From contig NZ_LWQU01000043.1 of NCBI RefSeq assembly GCF_001650635.1, forward strand, positions 1 to 64,000: DNA of 64,000 bases. Direction: 5' to 3'. This document shows, in pieces, positions 57,963-64,000 of the stretch. Made by a program: the position numbers and the translations under genes. The stretch comes from Magnetospirillum moscoviense. GTDB taxonomy: Bacteria > Pseudomonadota > Alphaproteobacteria > Rhodospirillales > Magnetospirillaceae. The notes beneath the pieces are model-generated. The model was given only the letters and a program-made list of their open reading frames with translations. It did no database searches and had not been told where the DNA came from. How positions within the stretch are numbered: the stretch's first letter is position 1; every line of letters starts with the position of its first letter.

Positions 57963-59015
57963 TCACGCCGGCTGTGCCGCCGCTTCGCGCATGCCGCTCC
58001 ACAAGGCCTTCAGGATGATGACGGCGCCCAGGACCAAGGCGAATACCATGATCCAGAAACTGATGGTCTTCAACAGCGCGATGGTCGGCTCGGCGATCGC
58101 CTCGATCATGCCCAGCTGGGCCATATAGACCGGGATCACGAACAGCCGGCTGAACAGCACGGTGACCATGATCATGCCCATCACCAGCTTGATCATGTAA
58201 GGCCGGACATAGGTGGTGCCGATGGCGCCGACCTGGATGCCGAACAGCGAGCCGGCCAGGATGATCATCGCCAGACGGACATCGACGAAGCCGCCCAGGG
58301 CGAATTTGACGGTGCCGCCCAGGCCCATGACGAAGGCGATCACCAGCTCGGTGGCCGAGGCGATCAGGCTGGGCACGCCCAGCACATACATCATCGACGG
58401 CACGCCGATGAAGCCGCCGACGGCGATGGTGGCCGCCAGCAGACCGGTGGCGAAGCCCATCGGCAGGGTGATCAGGAACGACACCTTGGCGTCGATGGAT
58501 TTGAAATAGACCATGGTGCCGGGAATGTTGATCGAGCGCACCTTCATGGCCAGCGGACCGACGGTTTCCTCGGCCTTGGTGTTGCCCGAACGGTAGATGC
58601 GGATGGCGTCCTTCAGGACATAGGTGCCGACGATGGCCAGGGTGACGACGAACACCACGCTGACGTAAAGGTTCGAGCCGACATCGCCAAAGGCCTGCTT
58701 GATGTTTTGCTGCACCTGGGCGCCGACTAGCACGCCGGCCTCGGCCGAGCAGCCCATGATCAGGCCCAGCTTGACATCGACCTGGCCGAACTTGGCCCGC
58801 TTATAGGCGCCGACCAGGGCCTTGGGGAATTTGTGGCACATGTTGCTGGCCACGGCGACGATGCCGGGCACGCCCATGCTCATCATCGCCGGGGTCAGCA
58901 CGAAGGCACCGCCCGAGCCGATGAAGCCCGACACCATGCCGCCGACGAAGCCGACCATGAACAGGCCGGCCATCCCCGCCAGGTCCAGGGCGATGAATTG
59001 GGTCATTTGCTCCAT
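57963..59015 (-). CDS. TauE/SafE (TSUP) family anion exporter
   Basis: A 350-residue inner-membrane protein with about eight helices and the TSUP repeats: GFVGGMVSGFIGSGGAFVLTPAMMSMGVPG in the first half and GFATGLLAATIAVGGFIGVPSMMYVLGVP in the second. TSUP proteins carry sulfur-containing or organic anions such as sulfite or sulfoacetate. AAGGAG lies eight bases upstream of ATG 59015, and the start overlaps the preceding small gene by 13 bases. Confidence 0.9.
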   Translation of the reverse strand: MEQMTQFIALDLAGMAGLFMVGFVGGMVSGFIGSGGAFVLTPAMMSMGVPGIVAVASNMCHKFPKALVGAYKRAKFGQVDVKLGLIMGCSAEAGVLVGAQVQQNIKQAFGDVGSNLYVSVVFVVTLAIVGTYVLKDAIRIYRSGNTKAEETVGPLAMKVRSINIPGTMVYFKSIDAKVSFLITLPMGFATGLLAATIAVGGFIGVPSMMYVLGVPSLIASATELVIAFVMGLGGTVKFALGGFVDVRLAMIILAGSLFGIQVGAIGTTYVRPYMIKLVMGMIMVTVLFSRLFVIPVYMAQLGMIEAIAEPTIALLKTISFWIMVFALVLGAVIILKALWSGMREAAAQPA

Positions 59016-59266
59016 CGCTTGGGCTCCTTGCGGGTCTTGGCCTTCAGTCCCAGCATGTCCCAGAAACCGCTGGTGAAGGCGCCGTGCACGAACGAAAACA
59101 CGAAGGCGATGACGATCGGCACCACGAAGGCCCAACCGCCGCCGGTGCTGGCCGCCAGCACTTCGGCCTCGTAGGAAAACAGCAGGATGTAAAGGGCCAG
59201 GCTTAGCGCCCCCAAGGCCAGGGTGCGCAGGGTCTGGGGCGTCAGCCGCGAGGTGATGGTCGACAT
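59003..59266 (-). CDS. Small membrane protein upstream of the TauE-family gene
   Basis: An 87-residue protein with two hydrophobic segments (about 16-33 and 44-65) and a basic C-terminus (KAKTRKEPKRWSK). I do not recognise a named family, but its overlap with the TauE-family gene suggests translational coupling and a partner role. It starts after a 13-base gap from the upstream stress-protein gene. Confidence 0.7.
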   Translation of the reverse strand: MSTITSRLTPQTLRTLALGALSLALYILLFSYEAEVLAASTGGGWAFVVPIVIAFVFSFVHGAFTSGFWDMLGLKAKTRKEPKRWSK

Positions 59267-59279
59267 GGCTGGCGCTCCG

Positions 59280-59807
59280 TCAGCTGATCATATCGACTTC
59301 GGAATCGGTCATGTGCCGGGGAACGACGGTGACCGGGACCCGAAGACGGTTGCAATGGCTGTTCAACAGGGCGGTGGCCGAGGGCGGCGGCCCGCCCATC
59401 GCCGACGGGCGAACATCCAGCCCGACGATGACGTTGCAGATGCCGGGGTCGGCATCGATCAGGGCACAGACCTCTTGGGCCGGGTCGCCCTCGCGCAGCA
59501 GCACCATCGGCGCCTCGCCGGTGCAGCCGGCGGCGTTCTCGGCCAATTGGGCCAGGGCGGTGCCGAAATCGGTCTTGGCCTCGCCACGGATGGCCTGGGC
59601 CGCCGACAGCCAGGCATATTCGCCCCGCGGCGGTTCGTAGACCCCCACCAGGGCCAGGCGGCTGCCGGTGGCGCGGGCGCGCCGGCAGGCAAAGCGAAGC
59701 GGTGCGCGCATCCGGCTCAGACGGGATTCATCGACCACCAGCAAGATGGTCCTTCCCGACGCTGATGCAGGCTGGCGCGCGCCTCCGTCACGGAGATCGG
59801 CGTCCAT
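59280..59807 (-). CDS. Universal stress protein-like (single domain)
   Basis: A 175-residue cytoplasmic protein with a UspA-like fold: ILLVVDESRLSRMRAPLRFACRRA at the start, a CNVIVGLDVRP strand and loop in the middle and VPVTVVPRH at the end. The classical G-2x-G-9x-G ATP motif is not clear, so it may belong to the non-ATP-binding subgroup. It is the first gene of the unit continuing into the small membrane protein, TauE and tandem Usp. Confidence 0.75.
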   Translation of the reverse strand: MDADLRDGGARQPASASGRTILLVVDESRLSRMRAPLRFACRRARATGSRLALVGVYEPPRGEYAWLSAAQAIRGEAKTDFGTALAQLAENAAGCTGEAPMVLLREGDPAQEVCALIDADPGICNVIVGLDVRPSAMGGPPPSATALLNSHCNRLRVPVTVVPRHMTDSEVDMIS

Positions 59808-59899
59808 CCATGTCCTCCCTGGCGGCGCCGTTTGCCGGCGTCCGATTAATTCATCAATGCTTATATTATCATTTTATTTACTTGCCAAATGGAATGTGT

Positions 59900-60820
59900 T
59901 CACCCCCAGGCAGAAAACACCACCGGCAGCCACACCAGGGCGAACAGGGTGCTGAGCGCGACGGCAACGGCGGCGCGGTCGGGATGGATGCCCTGCAGCG
60001 TGGCGTGGACCACGGTGACGGCGGCCATGGGCACCAGGCTTTCGACCACCAGCACCTGATGGGCGACCGGCGGGAAAGCTTGCAGCCAGGCCCGGTCCAG
60101 GGCGACGAAGGCCAGGGCGGCGGCCGGCCAGACGGCGAACTTCCAGGCGAAGGCGAAGGCGAGGAAGCCCCAATCGACGCGGAAGCGGCGGATGCCGGCC
60201 AGGCCCAGCCCGACGATCATCATGCCGACGGCAGAAAACCCGCCGGCCAGCAGGTCCACCGTTTGCGGCACGTAGGCCGGCAGGGTGACGCCGCCCAAAT
60301 TCAGGGCGACGCCCAGCCAGCAGGCATGCAGGCCGGGATATTTCGCCACCCGGATCAGCGCGCCCATGACCCCGGATTCCGAGCGGGCGACGACGAAGAA
60401 GCCGACGGAATTCTCGTAGGCGGTGGCGCCGAACGACACCAGCACCACATAGGCCAGGCTGTCCGGCCCGATCAGGGCCAGGCAGGCGGGAATGCCGAAA
60501 AAGCCGGTATTGCCGGTGGCGGCGGTGAAGGCGGCGATACGCTCGCGCCCGTCGTTCCACCGCCTTGCCGCCAAGGGCAGCGCCACCCAGGCGGCCAGGC
60601 AGGCCAGGGCGCACACCGCAAGCGGCAAGACGGCCATGGCCGCATCCAGCCGGGCGTTATAGAAGCCCTTGAACACCACCGCCGGCGACAGCACGAACAG
60701 GGCCAGCTTGCCGATCTCGCGGGCGTTGACGTCCAGGAAGCGGCCCAGCAGGAAGCCGATGGCCACCAGCAGATAAAGCGGGATCAACTTCACCGCCAGC
60801 AGGGTCTCGGCGCCGGTCAT
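59900..60820 (-). CDS. AEC family transporter (auxin efflux carrier-like)
   Basis: A 306-residue membrane protein with about ten helices. AEC features are LYLLVAIGFLLGRFLDVN at the start, ATGNTGFFGIPACLALIGPDSLAY in the middle (conserved NTGFFGIP) and VVESLVPMAAVTVVHATLQGI near the end. AEC carriers move malate, malonate or other organic acids. It overlaps the glycerate kinase gene by four bases, so it may carry glycerate, hydroxypyruvate or a related acid (inference). Confidence 0.9.
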   Translation of the reverse strand: MTGAETLLAVKLIPLYLLVAIGFLLGRFLDVNAREIGKLALFVLSPAVVFKGFYNARLDAAMAVLPLAVCALACLAAWVALPLAARRWNDGRERIAAFTAATGNTGFFGIPACLALIGPDSLAYVVLVSFGATAYENSVGFFVVARSESGVMGALIRVAKYPGLHACWLGVALNLGGVTLPAYVPQTVDLLAGGFSAVGMMIVGLGLAGIRRFRVDWGFLAFAFAWKFAVWPAAALAFVALDRAWLQAFPPVAHQVLVVESLVPMAAVTVVHATLQGIHPDRAAVAVALSTLFALVWLPVVFSAWG

Positions 60821-62073
60821 CTGATCAGGATCGCCCGGAAATCGTTGACGTTGGTCCGGGTCGGCCCGGTCACCACCAGATCATTCAGGGCGGCGAAGAA
60901 ACCATAGGCATCGTTGTCGTCCAGCCGGGCGGCCGGGTCCAGGCCCAGGGCCCGCGCCCGGGTCAGGCTGTCGGGGGTTAGGATGGCGCCGGCATTGTCC
61001 TCGGACCCGTCGATGCCGTCGGTGTCGCAGGCGATGGCATGGATGTCCGGGGCGCCGTCCAGCGCCAGGGCCAGGGCCAGCAGGAATTCGGCGTTGCGGC
61101 CGCCCCGGCCGCTGCCGCGCACCGTCACCGTGGTCTCGCCGCCCGACAGGATGGCCAGCGGCGGCGCCAAGGGCTGGCCGTGGCGGCGGGCCGACAGGGC
61201 GATGCCGGCCATGACCTTGGCCACCTCGCGCGCCTCGCCTTCGATGGAATCGCCCAGCACCAGGGTCCGAAGGCCCTGGCCTTCCGCCCATCGGGCGGCG
61301 GCCAGCAGAGATGCCAAGGGCGTGGCGACGATGAATGTCTCGGCCCGGGCCAGGCGCGGGTCACCGGGCTTCGGTGTCTCGTCGTGGGCGTCGGCCAGGT
61401 GGCGGCGCACCGCGTCGGGGGCCTTGATCGCCCGGCGATCCAAGACGGCGCGAGCGTCGGCGAAGCTGGTAGGGTCGGCGATTCCCGGTCCCGAGGCGAT
61501 GGTGCTGGGGTCGTCGCCCGGTACGTCGGAAATGGCCAGGGTGACGAAGCGGGCGGGGAAGGCGGCGGCGGCCAGCCTGCCGCCCTTGATGGAAGACAGG
61601 TGCTTGCGCACGCAATTGATGTCGGCGATCGCTGCCCCCGATCCCAGCAGGGCGGCGCCGACGGCACGCTTGTCGGCCAGGCTGATGCCGGGCGCCGGCA
61701 GTGCCAGCAGGGCCGAACCGCCGCCCGAGGCCAGGAACAGCACCAGATCGTCGGCGGTCAGTCCGCCGACCATGTCGAAGATGGCGGCGGCGGCCGCCAG
61801 TCCGTCGGCATCGGGCAGGGGGTGGCCGGCCTCGACCACGCGGATGCGCGAGCAGGCCGCGCCGTGGCCGGTGCGGGTGACCACCAGGCCGGTCAGCGGG
61901 CCGGGCCAATGGGCCTCGACCACTTGGGCCATGCTGGCCGCCGCCTTGCCGGCACCGATGACGACGGTGCGGCCCTGGGGCGGCGCCGGCAGAAAGTCGG
62001 GCAAGGATCGCGCCGGCAAGGCCGTCGCCACTGCTTGCGCGAACATCTCGCGCAGCAGGGCGGCCGGGCTCAT
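60817..62073 (-). CDS. Glycerate 2-kinase (type 2, DUF4147/MOFRL)
   Basis: Phosphorylates glycerate with ATP. The 418-residue protein has the DUF4147 N-terminal domain (GRTVVIGAGKAAASMAQ, VTRTGHGA, VEAGHPLPDADGL, FLASGGGSALLALPAPGI) and the MOFRL C-terminal domain (LSGGETTVTVRGSGRGGRNAEFLLALA, CDTDGIDGSEDNAGA). The GckA/TtuD type produces 2-phosphoglycerate. It overlaps both the AEC gene and the hyi gene by four bases, so the three are coordinately expressed. Confidence 0.92.
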   Translation of the reverse strand: MSPAALLREMFAQAVATALPARSLPDFLPAPPQGRTVVIGAGKAAASMAQVVEAHWPGPLTGLVVTRTGHGAACSRIRVVEAGHPLPDADGLAAAAAIFDMVGGLTADDLVLFLASGGGSALLALPAPGISLADKRAVGAALLGSGAAIADINCVRKHLSSIKGGRLAAAAFPARFVTLAISDVPGDDPSTIASGPGIADPTSFADARAVLDRRAIKAPDAVRRHLADAHDETPKPGDPRLARAETFIVATPLASLLAAARWAEGQGLRTLVLGDSIEGEAREVAKVMAGIALSARRHGQPLAPPLAILSGGETTVTVRGSGRGGRNAEFLLALALALDGAPDIHAIACDTDGIDGSEDNAGAILTPDSLTRARALGLDPAARLDDNDAYGFFAALNDLVVTGPTRTNVNDFRAILIR

Positions 62074-62846
62074 GCCAACCAGGCCTTGGCCCAGCCCAGG
62101 CTTTCGATGGTGGTGCCCTGGGGGGTGTATTCGCAGCCGACCCAGCCGTCATAGCCCAGGCGGTCCAGGTGCCCCAGCAGCCAGGCGATATCGACCTCGC
62201 CGGTGCCGGGCTGGCTGCGGAGCGGCGGGCAGGCGATCTGGATATGGCCGATGCGTGCCAGGTATTTCTCGAGGGTGCGGGCCAGATCGCCCTCGGACAA
62301 TTGCTGGTGATAGACGTCGTACAACAGCTTCAGATTGCCCAAGCCGACATCGTCCAGAATCTCGATCGCCTGACGGGTGCGCGACAGGTAATAGCCGGGA
62401 TTCTCGTGGCTGTTCAGCGGCTCGACCAGGATGGTGATGCCGCGATGGGAGGCCGCCTCGGCGGCATGGCTGAGATTGGCGACCAGGGTCTCGCGCACCG
62501 AGCGGTGCCCGGTCGGCGGCGCGATGCCAAGAAGGCAATTCAGCTGCTTGACGCCCCATAGTTCGGCCAGGTCCAGCGCCTGGGTGACGCCCTGGCGGAA
62601 TTCGTCCTCGCGGCCGGGCAGGCAGGCCAGCCCGCGTTCGGACTTGTCCCAGTCGCCGGCCGGAAGGTTGAACAGCACCATCTGCAGTCCGGTGGCATCC
62701 AGGCGCTCGCGGATGGCGGCGGCCGGCACGTCATAGGGAAAGCGGACCTCGACCGCCTTGAAGCCCGCCTGCGCGGCCAGGGCGAAACGGTCCAGGAAGG
62801 CCTCTTCCGTGAACAGCAGAGAAAGATTGGCGGCGAGTCTGGGCAT
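62070..62846 (-). CDS. hyi: Hydroxypyruvate isomerase
   Basis: Interconverts hydroxypyruvate and tartronate semialdehyde. The 258-residue TIM-barrel protein has the Hyi features RFPYDVPAAAIRERLDATGL, NLPAGDWDKSERGLACLPGRE near residue 60, VEPLNSHENPGYYLS and KLLYDVYHQQLSEGDL, with the metal-binding Glu, Asp, His and Glu of the AP-endonuclease-2-type barrel. With the glycerate kinase it forms a glyoxylate/hydroxypyruvate to phosphoglycerate route. It is divergent from the DapA-family gene. Confidence 0.92.
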   Translation of the reverse strand: MPRLAANLSLLFTEEAFLDRFALAAQAGFKAVEVRFPYDVPAAAIRERLDATGLQMVLFNLPAGDWDKSERGLACLPGREDEFRQGVTQALDLAELWGVKQLNCLLGIAPPTGHRSVRETLVANLSHAAEAASHRGITILVEPLNSHENPGYYLSRTRQAIEILDDVGLGNLKLLYDVYHQQLSEGDLARTLEKYLARIGHIQIACPPLRSQPGTGEVDIAWLLGHLDRLGYDGWVGCEYTPQGTTIESLGWAKAWLA

Positions 62847-62911
62847 GGGCGGTGCAAATCAGCTAAGGTGTCGACCTGCAACGATGGTGCCTTGGAAGGA
62901 GCGCGCGGGCA

Positions 62912-63823
62912 ATGGCTGTGTCGACCAAATCGGATCGCATCACCGGAATTCTCGCTCCCGTGCTGACCCCGTTCGACCGGAAGCTGGCATCCGACTCCAA
63001 ACGCTTCGTGGCATTTTGCCGGGTTCTGCGCCAGTTGGACATCGGCCTGGCCCCGTTCGGCACCACCAGCGAGGGCAACTCGCTGGAAGCCGGCGAGAAG
63101 CTGGCGCTGCTGGACGCGCTGGCCGCCGACGGCACCGACATGGGCCGCGTCATGCCCGGCACCGGCACCTGCTCGATCATCGAGACGGCGCGCCTGTCGG
63201 CCCACGCGGTCAAGCTGGGCTGCGGCGGCGTGCTGATGCTGCCGCCCTTCTATTACAAAGGGGTGTCCGACGACGGCCTGTTCCGCGCCTTTTCCGAGGT
63301 GATCCAGCGGGTCGGCTCGAAGGCCTTGCGGGTCTATCTGTACCACTTCCCGCGCCAAAGCCAGGTGCCGCTGTCGCTGGCCCTGATCGAGCGCCTGCTG
63401 AAGGCCTATCCCGGCACCGTCGCCGGCATCAAGGACAGTTCGGGCGAGTTGGCCAACATGCAGGCAATGATCAAGGCCTTCCCCGGCTTCGACGTCTTCA
63501 CCGGCACCGAGGCGGTGATGCTGGACGTGCTGAAGGCCGGCGGCGCCGGCTGCATTTCCGCCAACGCCAACGTCAATGGCGCGGCGATGGTCGAGCTGTT
63601 TAGAAACTGGCGCGAGCCGGGAGCGGCCGGCCTGCAAGAGGCGCTGACCGCCTTTCGCGTCGCCACCCAGGATTTTCCGCTGATCGCTGCCTTGAAGGCG
63701 CTGGTGGCTCGGGCCAGCGGCGACCAGACCTGGCGCCTGACCCGTCCGCCGCTGTTGGACCTGTCGCTCGAGGCCGAGGACCAACTGGTCAAGCGGCTGG
63801 ATAAGGCCGGGTTCAAAGTCTAA
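62912..63823 (+). CDS. Dihydrodipicolinate synthase/N-acetylneuraminate lyase family aldolase
   Basis: A 303-residue TIM-barrel aldolase: GTTSEGNSLEAGEKLALLD near residue 50, the YLYHFP segment with the conserved Tyr, and VAGIKDSSGEL, which contains the Schiff-base Lys. The sequence does not clearly mark true DapA; enzymes acting on 2-oxo-acids such as 4-hydroxy-2-oxoglutarate or sugar acids are in the same family. Its closeness to hyi and glycerate kinase favours a sugar-acid or hydroxy-acid pathway, which is inference. Confidence 0.85.
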   Translation: MAVSTKSDRITGILAPVLTPFDRKLASDSKRFVAFCRVLRQLDIGLAPFGTTSEGNSLEAGEKLALLDALAADGTDMGRVMPGTGTCSIIETARLSAHAVKLGCGGVLMLPPFYYKGVSDDGLFRAFSEVIQRVGSKALRVYLYHFPRQSQVPLSLALIERLLKAYPGTVAGIKDSSGELANMQAMIKAFPGFDVFTGTEAVMLDVLKAGGAGCISANANVNGAAMVELFRNWREPGAAGLQEALTAFRVATQDFPLIAALKALVARASGDQTWRLTRPPLLDLSLEAEDQLVKRLDKAGFKV

Positions 63824-63854
63824 ACTGGCGCTCATCCGGAGAGGGGCTTCGTTC

Positions 63855-64000
63855 GTGCAGCGGTGGCGTTTTGGAATTCGGGCCAAGTTGCTGGTGGCCA
63901 TCGGCACCGTCAGCGCCATGACCCTGCTGGCCGGCATCATCGCCTGGGCCGGCTATAACGAAATCGGCCGCCTGCTGGCGGCGGTGACCGGCGAAAACCT
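63855..64000 (+). CDS. Membrane sensor protein, N-terminal fragment (cut by window edge)
   Basis: Starting at GTG 63855 (GAGAGGGG upstream), the frame stays open to the window end, giving 48 residues. The start WRFGIRAKLLVAIGTVS and a membrane helix (AIGTVSAMTLLAGIIAWAGY) are followed by NEIGRLLAAVTGEN, the pattern of a transmembrane sensor such as a histidine kinase or chemoreceptor with a periplasmic domain (TorS-like). The class cannot be settled from this fragment. Confidence 0.65.
   Translation, partial: MQRWRFGIRAKLLVAIGTVSAMTLLAGIIAWAGYNEIGRLLAAVTGEN

Noticed and set aside
54812-58018. A 1068-codon open frame on the plus strand opposite the GGDEF-EAL and Usp genes
   Set aside because: The minus-strand genes are clearly real; the frame exists because GC-rich codon bias avoids stops on the other strand.

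Overview
The window is a GC-rich alphaproteobacterial chromosome segment. The gene order napF-D-A-G-H-B-C, the complete cytochrome cd1 nitrite reductase cluster, the benzoate-CoA ligase with its own ABC importer, and the density of chemotaxis and c-di-GMP proteins together suggest a Magnetospirillum-like member of the Rhodospirillales. This placement rests on gene content and recall of known operons, not on a database search.

Layout. 1-8 kb: a truncated IS110-type transposase, a GNAT acetyltransferase, a soluble receptor-like protein, a periplasmic-sensing histidine kinase, a ChaC-type cyclotransferase, bluB, a Spy/LTXXQ-like protein, and a lower-GC patch (about 6.4-7.65 kb) with an unrecognised gene. 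7.7-12 kb: AsmA, DUF4197 and an orphan heme-copper-oxidase-like membrane protein. 11.9-23.9 kb: the nitrite respiration locus. Two translationally coupled Crp/Fnr regulators and nirS lie on the minus strand, diverging from a tightly overlapped plus-strand operon nirT - c552-like gene - nirE-C-F-D-L-G-H-J-N, which makes and delivers heme d1 and feeds electrons to NirS. 24-28.9 kb: a TonB-linked metal-uptake-like operon (DUF2946, TonB receptor, Asp-box protein with Cys/His motifs, TlpA-like, TonB). 29-34.3 kb: an MCP, a YefM/YoeB toxin-antitoxin pair, NudC and a PAS-GGDEF-EAL protein. 34.4-40.5 kb: napFDAGHBC, the periplasmic nitrate reductase. 40.6-50.7 kb: an unrecognised 495-aa protein, an FAH-family hydrolase, and a benzoate-type uptake and activation cluster (substrate-binding protein, two permeases, two ATPases, DUF4863, benzoate-CoA ligase, alpha/beta hydrolase). 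50.8-64 kb: actP with its DUF485 partner, a CBS-DUF294 protein, a PAS-PAS-GGDEF-EAL protein, a TauE/USP group, an AEC carrier with glycerate kinase and hydroxypyruvate isomerase, a DapA-family aldolase, and the start of a membrane sensor.

How it works together. Nitrate is reduced by NapAB (electrons via NapC, NapGH). Nitrite is reduced by NirS, whose heme d1 is built from siroheme by NirE, NirDLGH, NirJ, NirF and NirN. Fnr-family boxes sharing an extended core (TTGACTTTGG-like) lie in front of the regulators, nirS, nirT and nap, and a weaker one lies in front of the TonB-linked operon. This suggests one regulon covering nitrate and nitrite reduction and possibly metal supply. The most interesting items are this extended box, the symmetric three-box nirS/nirT control region, the putative denitrification-linked metal-uptake operon, the orphan heme-copper-like protein, and the nested repeats near 54.8 kb.
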